This document shows, in pieces, positions 9,175 to 17,869 of a DNA stretch of 64,000 nucleotides (its first letter is position 1; each line of letters opens with the position of its first letter). This DNA is from Curtobacterium oceanosedimentum (GTDB lineage Bacteria; Actinomycetota; Actinomycetes; Actinomycetales; Microbacteriaceae): positions 1-64,000 of the forward strand of contig NZ_JAIXIG010000017.1 in the NCBI RefSeq assembly GCF_020297365.1. The letters are read 5' to 3'. Made by a program: the position numbers and the translations under genes. The notes under the pieces are model-generated. The model made no database searches, was not told where the DNA came from, and worked only from the letters and a program-made list of their open reading frames with translations.

Positions 9175-10668
9175 TCACCCGAACGGGATGACCCGCACCA
9201 CGATCGCCACCACGAGCATCGCCATCGCGACCACGGCCGCCCGCCACAGCACCTTCCGGTGGTGGTCCCCGAGGTTCACGTTCGCCAGCGACACCAGCAG
9301 CAGGATCGCGGGCACGAGGGGGCTCTGCATGTGCACGGGCTGCCCGACGACCGAGGCGCGCGCCATCTCCGCCGGCGTGATCCCGTACGCCGCGGCGCTC
9401 TCGGACAGCACCGGCAGGATGCCGAAGTAGAACGCGTCGTTGCTCATGAAGAAGGTCAGCGGCATGCTCAGCACCCCGGTGATCCCGGCCAGGTACGGCC
9501 CCATCGAGTCCGGGATCACCGCGACGAGCCAGTCGGCCATCGCCGCGACCATCCCGGTGCCGTCGAGCACTCCGATGAGCACCCCGGCGGCGAACACCAT
9601 CGACACGACTCCCACGATGCTCGGGGCGTGCGCGACGATCTGCGCGGTCTGCTGCTTGAGCTGCGGGAAGTTCACGAGCAGGGCGATCGCCGTGCCGATC
9701 ATGAACACGAAGTGCAGCGGCAGGAGCCCCATCACGAGCGCCACCATCACGGCCACGGTCAGCGCCAGGTTGAACCAGATCCGCCCCGGCCGCAGGGTCG
9801 GACGTTCCGGGTCGAGCATCGTCTCGGCCATGGTGCCGGTGCCGACCCCCTCGGCGTCGCCCACCGATCCGTCGACGCCCTCGCCGTCGGCACGTCGACC
9901 GTCGGCCTTCCCGCCGCGCAGGCCGAGCGCGACCGTGGGGCTGGTGAACATCCCGCCACCGGTCCCGCCCACCGCAGCGAGCACACGGGACCCGGCCCGG
10001 GCGTTCGTCCGCTCCGGCACCCGCGCACCCCGCGACGCCTCGGTGAACTCGATCAAGCCGAGCCGCTTGCGCTCCCGCAGCCCCATCGTCCACGCGAACG
10101 TGAAGCAGAGCAGCAGCCCCACCACGAGCGACGGCACGAGCGGCACGAAGATGTCCGTCGGGTCGATCTTCAGCGCCGCCGCGGCACGGGCGGTGGGACC
10201 GCCCCAGGGCACGATGTTGAGCGTCCCGTTCGTCAGGCCGGCGACGCAGGTCATCACGACCGGGCTCATCCCGAGCTTCAGGTAGATCGGGAGCATCGCG
10301 GCCGTCACGACGATGAACGTGGTCGACCCGTCGCCGTCGAGCGACACCGCCCCGGCCAGCAGCGCCGTGCCGAGCACGATCTTCGCCGGGTCGTTGCCGG
10401 TCACCCGCAGGATGAACCGCACGAGCGGGTCGAACAGGCCGACGTCGATCATCAGCCCGAAGTACATGATCGCGAACATCAGCAACGCAGCAGTCGGCGC
10501 CAGCGTGCCGATCGCCTCGGTCACCATGTCGCCGAGCCCCAGGCCCGCCCCCGCGAACAGTCCGAACACGGTCGGCACGATGATCAGCGCGAGCATGGGC
10601 GACATGCGCTTGGTCATGATCAGGACCATGAAGGTCAGGACCATCGCGTACCCGAGGATGACGAGCAT
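9175..10668 (-). CDS. CitMHS-family citrate (metal-citrate) transporter
   Basis: 497 residues, about 11-12 membrane helices. The N-terminal segment beginning MLVILGYAMVLTFM, the motif LDGDGSTTFIV and the segment NGTLNIVPWGGPTARAA are characteristic of the CitMHS family (proton- or Mg-coupled citrate uptake). A hydrophilic Gly/Arg-rich loop of about 80 residues splits the two halves. The start ATG at 10668 follows AAGGAG. It is divergent from a CitA-like sensor kinase gene across 153 bases that carry two related dyads, the usual arrangement for citrate-inducible uptake. The family call is firm; citrate versus another carboxylate is inferred. Confidence 0.85.
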   Translation of the reverse strand: MLVILGYAMVLTFMVLIMTKRMSPMLALIIVPTVFGLFAGAGLGLGDMVTEAIGTLAPTAALLMFAIMYFGLMIDVGLFDPLVRFILRVTGNDPAKIVLGTALLAGAVSLDGDGSTTFIVVTAAMLPIYLKLGMSPVVMTCVAGLTNGTLNIVPWGGPTARAAAALKIDPTDIFVPLVPSLVVGLLLCFTFAWTMGLRERKRLGLIEFTEASRGARVPERTNARAGSRVLAAVGGTGGGMFTSPTVALGLRGGKADGRRADGEGVDGSVGDAEGVGTGTMAETMLDPERPTLRPGRIWFNLALTVAVMVALVMGLLPLHFVFMIGTAIALLVNFPQLKQQTAQIVAHAPSIVGVVSMVFAAGVLIGVLDGTGMVAAMADWLVAVIPDSMGPYLAGITGVLSMPLTFFMSNDAFYFGILPVLSESAAAYGITPAEMARASVVGQPVHMQSPLVPAILLLVSLANVNLGDHHRKVLWRAAVVAMAMLVVAIVVRVIPFG

Positions 10669-10736
10669 CAGGACTCCTTCGTCCGTGTCTAGCAGTCCGG
10701 GCACGCTACGACCCGGCCGGGAGGCACGGCGCGCTT

Positions 10737-10789
10737 CTGCACATTGGCGCACCATCGCGCGTTGCCCGCATTCTGCGCATTGTGCGCAG
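10737..10789. promoter_or_regulatory. Tandem operator-like dyads between citrate transporter and kinase
   Basis: CTGCGCA-TTG-TGCGCAG (10773-10789) is a perfect 7-3-7 dyad. A related, imperfect copy CTGCACA-TTG-GCGCACC lies exactly 36 bases before it (10737-10753). Both sit in the divergent promoter region and are good candidates for binding sites of the adjacent response regulator. Confidence 0.6.
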
Positions 10790-10821
10790 GCAGGTCGGCC
10801 TGCGCTCCGTACGCTGGGGTC

Positions 10822-12531
10822 GTGACCGACGACCGTTCACGGCGCCCCAGGCTCCGCTTCGCCACCGAGGTGCTCGTGCTGCAGCTCGCCGTCGTCGTCG
10901 CGGTCGTCGCCCTGACCAGCGCCGTGTTCGTCCGGATCGAGGTCACCCGGCTCGAGCGGGCCGCCGAGGGGACCGCGCTCGCGATCGCGCAGAGCGTCGC
11001 CGGACAGTCCGACGTCCGGGCCCGGGTCGCTCGCCTCAACGTCGACGGCACCGACCTCGACCGAGCGACCCTCGCTCGCGGTCCCGTCCAGCGTGCCGCC
11101 GTGGCGGCGCAGCGACGGACGGGCGCGCTCTTCGTCGTGGTCACCGACGACCGGGGCATCCGACTGGCGCATCCCGACGCCGACCGGATCGGCGAGATGG
11201 TGAGCACCTCGCCCGAGGCCGCGTTGCAGGGCCGTGAGACCGTGTCGTGGGCGCGCGGCACGCTCGGCGAGTCGGCGCGGGCGAAGGTGCCCGTCTTCGC
11301 ACCCGCAGGCGGCGGGACGGACGCGAGCCGGGCCTCCCGGCAGTCCCGGGTCGTCGGTGAGGTGAGCGTCGGGTTCACCCGGGCACGCGTCTACGACACC
11401 CTGGTCGAGGACAGCGTGCCCGTGCTCGGTGCCGGACTGGCGGCGGTCCTGCTCGCACTCGTCGCGTCGGTGCTCATCCGGCGGCGGCTGGTGCGGCTGA
11501 CGCTCGGCCTGCAACCGGAGGAGCTCGTGACGCTCGTGCAGAACCAGCAGGCCGTGCTCGGCGGCGTCGGCGAGGGGGTGATCGCGATCGCGCCCTCGGG
11601 CGTCGTGACCGTGTGCAACCCCGAGGCCGTGCGGCTGCTCGGCCTGTCCGACCCGGTCGGGCACCCGGTGGGGTCGCTCGACCTGCCGTCGGCGCTGCGT
11701 TCGATGGTCGACCGGTCGTCACCCGCCCCGGCGAGCGCCACCGTCGTCGCTGGGCACCGGGTGCTGCTGGTCGACGTCCGCACCGTGACCCGCGACGGGC
11801 GTGACCTGGGCCGGGTCGCGGTGCTGCGCGACCGCACCGACGTCGAGGCCCTGACCCGGCGACTCGACGCGGTCGGCGCGATGAGCACGGCGCTCCGCGC
11901 GCAGCGCCACGAGTTCGCGAACCGGCTGCACGCGATCTCGGGGCTGCTCGACATCGGCGAGACCGCGCGGGCGCGGGCGTACCTGGCGGACGTGCAGGAG
12001 CGCGGACCGCTGCGCTACCCGGTGCAGCACGCCGACCGGCTGACCGAGCCGTACCTGCAGGCGTTCCTCGGGGCGAAGGGCGTCGAGGCGGCCGAGCGTG
12101 GCGTGCTGCTGCGGATCGGGGCGGAGACGCTCGTGCAGGGGACGATCTCGGACCCCGGCGACGTCACGACCGTGCTCGGGAACCTGGTGGACAACGCGGT
12201 CACGGCGGCGCTCGGCGGCGACGAGTGGTCACGGGACGGCCGTTCCCCGTGGGTGGAGGTCGAGGTGCTCGACGACGGGTCGGCCCTGCACCTGTCGGTG
12301 ATGGACTCGGGGCCGGGGGTGCCGGCCGACGCCGAGGACTCGCTGTTCGCCCGGGACACGGACACGCTCGCGTCGCCGCCCGACGTCGAACGGGTGCACG
12401 GGCTCGGGATCGGGCTGCCGCTGTCGCGCGAGATCGCGCGGCGGCACGGCGGGGACGTGTGGCTCGCCTCCCCCGGCGGCGACGACCACGGCGCGGTGTT
12501 CTGCGCCCGACTGGAAGGAGTGGTGTCGTGA
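10822..12531 (+). CDS. CitA/DcuS-type sensor histidine kinase
   Basis: 569 residues. A membrane helix (about 13-35), an extracytoplasmic sensor domain to about 185 and a second helix (about 190-212) are followed by a PAS region (about 225-325). The phospho-acceptor block RHEFANRLHAISGL (His363) is typical of the CitA/DcuS class. The ATPase has NLVDNAVTAAL, DSGPGVP and GLGIGLPLSREI. GTG at 10822 is preceded six bases earlier by TACGCT, suggesting a leaderless transcript. Its stop overlaps the response regulator start as GTGA. It probably senses citrate or another carboxylate outside the cell and controls the divergent transporter. Confidence 0.88.
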   Translation: MTDDRSRRPRLRFATEVLVLQLAVVVAVVALTSAVFVRIEVTRLERAAEGTALAIAQSVAGQSDVRARVARLNVDGTDLDRATLARGPVQRAAVAAQRRTGALFVVVTDDRGIRLAHPDADRIGEMVSTSPEAALQGRETVSWARGTLGESARAKVPVFAPAGGGTDASRASRQSRVVGEVSVGFTRARVYDTLVEDSVPVLGAGLAAVLLALVASVLIRRRLVRLTLGLQPEELVTLVQNQQAVLGGVGEGVIAIAPSGVVTVCNPEAVRLLGLSDPVGHPVGSLDLPSALRSMVDRSSPAPASATVVAGHRVLLVDVRTVTRDGRDLGRVAVLRDRTDVEALTRRLDAVGAMSTALRAQRHEFANRLHAISGLLDIGETARARAYLADVQERGPLRYPVQHADRLTEPYLQAFLGAKGVEAAERGVLLRIGAETLVQGTISDPGDVTTVLGNLVDNAVTAALGGDEWSRDGRSPWVEVEVLDDGSALHLSVMDSGPGVPADAEDSLFARDTDTLASPPDVERVHGLGIGLPLSREIARRHGGDVWLASPGGDDHGAVFCARLEGVVS

Positions 12532-13184
12532 GTGCCGTGTTCACCGTGCTGGTGGTCGACGACGACTTCCACGTCGCCGACCTGCACCGGCGGCAGGTCG
12601 ACGAGGTCCCCGGGTTCCGGGCGCTCGATCCCGTCGGCACGCTCGCCGCCGCCCGGTCCGCCCTGTCGAGCACGGTCGTCGACCTGGTGCTCGTGGACGT
12701 GTACCTGCCCGACGGCAGCGGCCTCGAGCTGCTGCGCTCGATCGACACCGACGCCTTCGTGCTGAGCGCCGCCTCGGACTCGGGTACCGTGCGCCGGGCG
12801 ATGCGGAGCGGGGCACTCGCCTACCTGATCAAGCCGTTCGGAGCGGGCGTGCTCGCGGAACGGCTGCAGGCGTACGCGCGATCGCGGAACGTGCTCGACG
12901 AGCGGTCGACGCTCGACCAGGAGGCCGTCGAGCGGGCCTTCCGGATCCTGCACGCCGGCGACAGCGGTGGGGCGTCGCCGTCCCGTGCGGCCACCGCTGC
13001 GCTGGTGCTCGAGCAGCTCGTGCCGGGACAGGAACGGTCGGCCGCCGAGGTCGCCGCGGCGATCGGGGTGTCCCGAGCGACCGCGCAGCGGTACCTGGCA
13101 CAGCTCGCGGCGGACGGGACCGTCGCGATGCAGCTGCGGTACGGGGCCGCGGGGCGGCCGGAGCACCGGTACGTGCGGCGGTGA
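12528..13184 (+). CDS. CitB-like response regulator
   Basis: 218 residues. The receiver domain (1-120) has the acidic cluster D11-D13, phospho-acceptor Asp57 in LVLVDVYLPDGSG, and the LIKPF lysine motif. The C-terminal region carries a helix-turn-helix, EVAAAIGVSRATAQRYLAQLAADG, as in DctR/CitB regulators of carboxylate uptake. The GTG at 12528 overlaps the kinase stop and has GGAAGGAG about eight bases before it. It is the expected partner of the upstream kinase. Confidence 0.88.
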   Translation: MSAVFTVLVVDDDFHVADLHRRQVDEVPGFRALDPVGTLAAARSALSSTVVDLVLVDVYLPDGSGLELLRSIDTDAFVLSAASDSGTVRRAMRSGALAYLIKPFGAGVLAERLQAYARSRNVLDERSTLDQEAVERAFRILHAGDSGGASPSRAATAALVLEQLVPGQERSAAEVAAAIGVSRATAQRYLAQLAADGTVAMQLRYGAAGRPEHRYVRR

Positions 13185-13206
13185 GCGGGTCGTGTGACCG
13201 ACCCAT

Positions 13207-13254
13207 GACGGCCGGGAGGCGCGGGGCGGGGCCGCACCGGGCCTCCCGTCCGTC
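13207..13254. terminator. Bidirectional terminator hairpin
   Basis: GACGG plus CGGGAGGC (13207-13220) pair with GCCTCCCG plus CCGTC (13241-13254). It lies between the convergent response regulator and xylanase genes. Confidence 0.7.
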
Positions 13255-13260
13255 AGGTGG

Positions 13261-14526
13261 TCACGTGACGATCCGCACCTGCGTGGGCACGTCGGTGACG
13301 GCGAACGCCGTCGACGTGCCGCGCACGTCGACGCGGTAGTCGCCGCGGAACCCGCGGACCGGCACCTGGCCGCGGTCGTCGGTGCGCAGCACCGTCGGGC
13401 CGAGCCACCACTCCTGCTTGACCAGGCGGCGGAGTGCGTCGTACGACGGCTTCGGCGTGCCGTCGGCACGGACGAGTCCGATCGGCGCACCGAGCCACGC
13501 GCCGGCGTCGGTGATGCCCCAGTAGGTGATCGCCTCGACCGAGGGATGCCCCACCAGGCTCCGGTAGTGCCGGTCGAGGTCGTCGGCCTGACGCTGCTCC
13601 CCCTCGGGCGTCGACGGCCACGAGTCCACCTGGTGGTCGTTGAGGTCGACGATGTGCGCCGGCATGAGGTCTCCGGAGACGAGCGACGTCTCGGTCAGGT
13701 GCAGCGGCAGGCCGTACCGGGCGAACCGGTCGACCATCGCGAGCATCGTGTCCTCGCCCCAGTAGCCCTGGTGCATGTGGGTCTGCAGCCCGATGGCGTC
13801 GATCTGCACGCCGGCCTCGAGCACCCCCTCGATCAGGCACTCGTAGGCGCTCGACAGGTCGAAGTCGTTGAGCAGCAGGGTGGCGTCCGGGTTCGCGGCG
13901 CGGGCCTCCTCGAAGGCCATCCGGATCATCGGGATGCGACCCTTCGCCCGGGCGAGCGGGGTGATCGCGTTGTCGCCGTTGTCGAAGACCGGCATGATGA
14001 CGACCTCGTTGATGGCGTCCCAGGTGTCGATGGTTCCCGCGAAGCCGGAGACCTCGCGGCGGATGCGCTCGCGCTGGAGCTGCTCGACCTCGTCCAGCGG
14101 GAGCCCGAGCAGCCAGTCGGGCTGGACCGTGTGCCAGACGAGGGGGTGCCCCTTGAGCGCGACGCCGCGGGCGCGGAACCACTCGGCGGTCGTCCGGAGC
14201 CTCTCGGTGTCGGGGGCGCCGCGCTCGGGTTCGAAGCGACCCCAGTAGAACGGGAGCGTCGCGGTGTTGAAGACGTCGGTGTACAGGGCGGCGAGGTGTT
14301 CGGTGCCCGGGTCGGCCGGAGTGCCGTCGGCGTCGGCGCCGTGTGCTTCTCCGTCGCCGTGCGCTTCGCCGTTGGCGAGGCCGATGAAGTCGAAGCCGAT
14401 GTTGCCGAAGGCGAAGGCGTGCCGGGTCTGCTCGACCGTCACGTCGGTGTCCGGCATCGGGTGACCGTCGGCGTCGACGATCGTCAGGGTCGTCTCGCCG
14501 TGGCGGTGCTCTGGTGTGTGCGTCAT
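13261..14526 (-). CDS. GH10 endo-1,4-beta-xylanase (no signal peptide)
   Basis: 421 residues. GH10 signatures are KGHPLVWH, the acid/base Glu174 in TWDAINEV and the nucleophile Glu279 in LTETSL. TYWGITDAGAW closes the barrel. An N-terminal beta module (VDADGHPMPDTDVTVEQTRHAFAFGN) precedes the barrel. No signal peptide is seen, so it may act on imported oligosaccharides, or be exported by another route. ATG at 14526 has GGAGGA nine bases upstream. A LacI-type operator overlaps its putative -10 (TATGTT). Part of this promoter and the first 25 codons are duplicated at about 15465-15612. Confidence 0.88.
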   Translation of the reverse strand: MTHTPEHRHGETTLTIVDADGHPMPDTDVTVEQTRHAFAFGNIGFDFIGLANGEAHGDGEAHGADADGTPADPGTEHLAALYTDVFNTATLPFYWGRFEPERGAPDTERLRTTAEWFRARGVALKGHPLVWHTVQPDWLLGLPLDEVEQLQRERIRREVSGFAGTIDTWDAINEVVIMPVFDNGDNAITPLARAKGRIPMIRMAFEEARAANPDATLLLNDFDLSSAYECLIEGVLEAGVQIDAIGLQTHMHQGYWGEDTMLAMVDRFARYGLPLHLTETSLVSGDLMPAHIVDLNDHQVDSWPSTPEGEQRQADDLDRHYRSLVGHPSVEAITYWGITDAGAWLGAPIGLVRADGTPKPSYDALRRLVKQEWWLGPTVLRTDDRGQVPVRGFRGDYRVDVRGTSTAFAVTDVPTQVRIVT

Positions 14527-14560
14527 CGCGTGTCCTCCGACGTCGTCGTCCGGGATTTGT

Positions 14561-14572
14561 TGTGCGCGCAAA
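14561..14572. promoter_or_regulatory. LacI-type operator overlapping the xylanase promoter
   Basis: TTTGCGCGCACA (read toward the gene) is a 12-base near-palindrome with the CG-centred core typical of LacI-family operators in front of actinobacterial glycoside hydrolase genes. TATGTT, a plausible -10, overlaps it at 14571-14576. Confidence 0.5.
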
Positions 14573-14653
14573 CATAGCACCGAGGGGCGGCGGCGGTGCT
14601 CCGCCGAAGCTACCGCTCATCCCCCGCCAGGTGCGCTGCTGCAACACCCCTCA

Positions 14654-15226
14654 TCAGCTGGTCGAGCCGCTCCTGGTCAGGTCTCCGTGATCGCCGTCGG
14701 CGCACTGCGATTCAGCGTCGATGCTGTAGCCGCCTTCTGGGGATGCAAGGAAGTCGATCGTCTCGATCGGACCACCGCGGCCCCGGACCCCGAGATCAGG
14801 GTCGTCACCGCCGCTCCGATACCGCTCGGTCGTGATCCCAAGACTCTTCCACAACGCCTCGACTTTCCGCAGATCGTCCCTCGGGTCGGCCTCGCCCTCG
14901 CGTTGCTTCACGTACACCCAAGTGACTCCACCGCTGTCGTTCGCGTCCCCCGAGCCATCAGATCCGGGACACAGGCCGACTCGCGGGCCGCTGATGACCT
15001 TCCAGGAGCCGTCCACAGCGCGAGCCGTCTCATCGACGAGATCCACCACGGTGCGCTTGGCTGCATCGGGCTTGACGGTGTGGCTGGTCGAGGGACTCTC
15101 CATCGGTTTTCCTCCTGCGCATGCTGTCAGCAGAGACATCGTCATGATCGCGGCCACCGCCGCGCACGACCATCGCGCCGCGGGTCGTCTCCGCGCCGCG
15201 CTCCTTGCAATCGTGGAACCGTTCAC
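14654..15226 (-). CDS. Lipoprotein of an unrecognised paralogous family (copy 1)
   Basis: 190 residues. An Arg-rich start, a hydrophobic stretch and the lipobox LLTAC predict a lipoprotein. The mature domain shares with the protein at 30470-30967 the order VDxxxxVxxxDWxVxxGP, YVK/AK, WKxLGxxTERYxxGG, LGVRGRGGP and a late SQC. The GTG at 15226 has GAGGAAG some 15 bases upstream, lying in the end of the preceding short frame. No enzymatic motif is recognised. It sits downstream of a duplicated xylanase promoter, so it may share that regulation. Confidence 0.7.
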   Translation of the reverse strand: MNGSTIARSAARRRPAARWSCAAVAAIMTMSLLTACAGGKPMESPSTSHTVKPDAAKRTVVDLVDETARAVDGSWKVISGPRVGLCPGSDGSGDANDSGGVTWVYVKQREGEADPRDDLRKVEALWKSLGITTERYRSGGDDPDLGVRGRGGPIETIDFLASPEGGYSIDAESQCADGDHGDLTRSGSTS

Positions 15227-15233
15227 TCGTTGG

Positions 15234-15539
15234 TCACCAGGCTTCCTCGTGATCGTCCGGTCGGGTCACTTTGTCACCCTGACCGGTGGAGATCAGGCCA
15301 ACGTTCCGGAGCGACTCGGTCCCTTTGTCGAGGTACCCGCGTTTGTCACCCGTGTGTACTCCGTGGTCCAGGACCGGGTTGCCCTCGGTGAGGCCGAACG
15401 CGGCAGTGGTCGATCCGTGAGCCGACGGTGCCGTCGCCGTCGGTCGGTGCGATCGTGATCCAACGTGACCGTCTGCGTCGACGGTCGTCAGGGTCGTCAG
15501 GGTCGTCTCGCCGTGGCGGCGCTCTGATGCGTGCGTCAT
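15234..15539 (-). pseudogene. Chimeric 101-codon frame starting with a duplicated xylanase N-terminus
   Basis: The first 25 codons (MTHASERRHGETTL..VDADGH) and the upstream DNA to about 15612 copy the 5' end of the GH10 gene at roughly 90 % identity, including the GGAGGA ribosome site and the operator. After codon 25 the reading frame diverges into unrelated, low-complexity sequence and stops eight bases before the lipoprotein start. It is most simply a truncated duplication. If translated, it would couple the xylanase promoter to the lipoprotein gene. Confidence 0.6.
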
Positions 15540-15573
15540 CGCGTGTCCTCCGACGTCGAGATCCGGGATTCGT

Positions 15574-15585
15574 TGTGCGCGCAAA
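15574..15585. promoter_or_regulatory. Second copy of the LacI-type operator
   Basis: The same 12-base TTTGCGCGCACA as at 14561-14572, carried on the duplicated segment. The adjoining -10 has changed from TATGTT to TGTGTT, so the promoter may be weaker. Confidence 0.5.
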
Positions 15586-15627
15586 CACAGCACCGAGGGG
15601 CGGCGGCGGCACCGGTAGGTTGTCGCT

Positions 15628-15720
15628 GTGCAGGGATCAGGATCGGCGGGGCCATCGTCCTGGGTGCTCACCGCGACGCCGGCCGTCGTCGTGACGAGCC
15701 GGTCGGTCGTCGGACCGTGA
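15628..15720 (+). CDS. Leaderless 30-codon upstream reading frame, coupled to the next gene
   Basis: GTG at 15628 lies exactly six bases after TAGGTT (15616-15621), the spacing seen at several leaderless starts in this window. The frame encodes 30 residues (VQGSGSAGPSSW..VVVTSRSVVGP) and its TGA overlaps the GTG start of the next gene as GTGA. No family is recognised. It may be a coupling leader that loads ribosomes onto the downstream membrane-protein gene, which lacks its own good ribosome site. Confidence 0.45.
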   Translation: MQGSGSAGPSSWVLTATPAVVVTSRSVVGP

Positions 15721-16337
15721 TCGACCCTGACCTGCCGGGCGCGCCGGTCTTCCGCGCGCCGGACGGCCGGGTGTACGTCGACCGCGAAGCGCCCGCCGTC
15801 GACACGCTGACCCGGTGGCGTCGGCTGCACGACCCCAAAGCCGTGCGACGACGTGCCCGAATCGTGGGCACCCTCCCCCTGCTCGCGTTGATCGTCGGGT
15901 ACGCGGTGGGCGGAGCGCTCGGCGTCGTGGTCGCCCCGCTGCTCCTGCCCGGGGAAGACCGAGCGGTGGCCCAGATCATGGGCGTGGGCGTGGGCGGAGG
16001 CGTCCTCGCCGTCCCCGCGATGTTCGTCGTCGCCGGCCGCAGCGTGCTGCCGGACCGCCGGGTGGTCGTGGTGCCCGACGAGGTGGTGGAGCGCGCACCA
16101 CAGGGAGCGTCCGCCGCGGCGATCTGGCGCTGGTCCACCGCGATCGCCGACGAGGCGGCCGAGCGTCCGACCATCGGCTACGAGACGTACGTCGAGCGTC
16201 CGCCCGACCTGGCCCGCGCAGCCCGCGCGACCGAGCGGTACAGCCGGGTCTACCGCGACTACCGCGCGGCCGCTGCCGAGCTCGGGTTGCCGGCTCGGGA
16301 ACCGGCGATCGAGCTCCCCGCGGAGGAGGCCCAGTAG
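15717..16337 (+). CDS. Membrane protein of unknown function
   Basis: 206 residues. A cytoplasmic N-terminus (VIDPDLPGAPVFRAPDGRVYVDRE) is followed by two hydrophobic helices at about residues 45-70 and 85-110 rich in Gly/Val. A soluble C-terminal region contains WRWSTAIADEAAER and RYSRVYRDYRAAAAELGL. No domain is recognised. The GTG at 15717 has no Shine-Dalgarno sequence but is overlapped by the stop of the 30-codon upstream frame, which supports this start. Confidence 0.65.
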   Translation: MIDPDLPGAPVFRAPDGRVYVDREAPAVDTLTRWRRLHDPKAVRRRARIVGTLPLLALIVGYAVGGALGVVVAPLLLPGEDRAVAQIMGVGVGGGVLAVPAMFVVAGRSVLPDRRVVVVPDEVVERAPQGASAAAIWRWSTAIADEAAERPTIGYETYVERPPDLARAARATERYSRVYRDYRAAAAELGLPAREPAIELPAEEAQ

Positions 16338-16364
16338 GGACCGCCTGCGCCGACGCCGACACCG

Positions 16365-16399
16365 GCCGCCCCGCACCGTCGAGGACGCTGCGGGGCGGC
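16365..16399. terminator. Bidirectional terminator hairpin
   Basis: GCCGCCCCGCA (16365-16375) pairs perfectly with TGCGGGGCGGC (16389-16399) across a 13-base loop, between two convergent genes. Confidence 0.75.
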
Positions 16400-16406
16400 G
16401 GTCGTG

Positions 16407-17726
16407 TCAGTTCACGGAGAGGCGGGAGTACGGAGCGGTCGCGAGCTGCTGCGCCTGGCCGCCGCCCGCGGGGATCCGCCACAGACCCGGCGTCGGTCCC
16501 TCCGGGATGCTCGCGAACACCGCACCGGCATCGTCGGTGACACCAGCGTTGAGACCGCGGTCCGTGGCCGTGATGCCCGACACCGTGTACGTCGTCGTCG
16601 TGGTGCCGGAACGGACGATCTCGTCGGAGAACGAGCGGTCGATGGCGCAGGGCTTCGGGACGTCAGCCGGGTAGGCGCACCACTGCTTCGACTCGAGGAG
16701 CACGAAGCCGTCGTCGGTCGTCGCCCCGATCTCGAACGCGAGCCGGTCGGCGATCCGAGTGGCGTCGTCGGAGCCGTTCGGCACGACGTACCAGGCCGAG
16801 TAGCCCGCAGCGCCGACGGTCCACGCGTGCACGTAGACGTTGCCGAGCGCGTCCGACCGGAACGAGTCGATCCTGCCGGACGGGAACGGACCCGAGGCGG
16901 TGAGGTTGCGGATCGACACCGCTCCCGAGACGGTCCGCTGGAAGAGCGTCGTGACGGTCGCCGCCGGCCGGAGGGTCGAGACCGTGCCGTTCGGCGCCAC
17001 CGACCACATGAGTCCGGGGACGCCGACGTCCGGCACGACGGTCGCGGTGCGCGCCCCCACGGGCAGTCGGGTCACCGCACGGCTCACCGAGTCGGTCCAG
17101 TACAGGGTGCCGGCGTCGTCGATCCGCAGGTCGGGGGTCACGTGCAGGCCGGAGGCGACGGTCCGGACAGTCCCCTTCGGCGAGCGCTCGGTGATCCGGG
17201 TCCCGTCTGCGGACGGGATGAACACGTTGCCGCGGCGGTCGACGACGTAGCCGGTGCCGTTCGGCGCGACGACCTCGGCCGTGCCCGCTCCCTGTGCCGG
17301 GAACCGGACGACGTTGTTCGCGGCGTCGAGGGCGTAGAGCGCCTGCGCGACCGGCTGCGGTGCCGGTGGTGTGTAGGTGCCGGTCGTCGAGTGACCGGTG
17401 CCGCGAGCGTTCTTCGCGCGGACGCCGAACGTGTACGTCGTCCCCGGGTGCAGGTCGCGGAACGTCGCCGATCGTGCGGTGGCCCGGAGCTTCGTGATGC
17501 CGCGGTCGGGCTGGTGCTCGCGCGGCTTCACCCAGACGAGCCAGCCCGTGATCGTGCCGCTGTGGCGGGGCGGACGCCACGACAGTGTGGCGGAGTCGTC
17601 CGTGCCGGCGACGGTCACGTGGGTCGGCGTTCCCGGGACGGGCACCCGGGGTGCGGCGTCTGCGGGAGCGACGCCCCCGAAGACGATCGCCGTCACGGAG
17701 ACGGCGACGAGGAGCATGTTCTTCAC
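16407..17726 (-). CDS. Secreted FN3-domain protein with a beta-propeller-like region
   Basis: 439 residues. The signal peptide ends near ADAAP (about residue 25). A fibronectin type III domain follows (about 30-120: TPTHVTVAGTDDSATLSWRP, GTTYTFGVRAKNARG). The rest is built of repeating blades such as GYVVDRRGNVFIPS, DLRIDDAGTLYWTD and DALGNVYVHAW, as in SMP-30/NHL-type propellers. The GTG at 17726 has GAGGGGAA upstream. Export and a binding role at the cell surface are inferred; the ligand is unknown. Confidence 0.7.
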   Translation of the reverse strand: MKNMLLVAVSVTAIVFGGVAPADAAPRVPVPGTPTHVTVAGTDDSATLSWRPPRHSGTITGWLVWVKPREHQPDRGITKLRATARSATFRDLHPGTTYTFGVRAKNARGTGHSTTGTYTPPAPQPVAQALYALDAANNVVRFPAQGAGTAEVVAPNGTGYVVDRRGNVFIPSADGTRITERSPKGTVRTVASGLHVTPDLRIDDAGTLYWTDSVSRAVTRLPVGARTATVVPDVGVPGLMWSVAPNGTVSTLRPAATVTTLFQRTVSGAVSIRNLTASGPFPSGRIDSFRSDALGNVYVHAWTVGAAGYSAWYVVPNGSDDATRIADRLAFEIGATTDDGFVLLESKQWCAYPADVPKPCAIDRSFSDEIVRSGTTTTTYTVSGITATDRGLNAGVTDDAGAVFASIPEGPTPGLWRIPAGGGQAQQLATAPYSRLSVN

Positions 17727-17869
17727 GATGGTTCCCCTCTGCCCGGGGCCGGTCGGCGGCAGGCAGCTCATCGAAGCACCGGCCACCACCGAGCGGGAAG
17801 GGACTGCGGTGGACCGTGCGGCAAGCCGCAGCGGGCCGGGCGGGGAACGGCCTCCACTACGGTGGCCGG

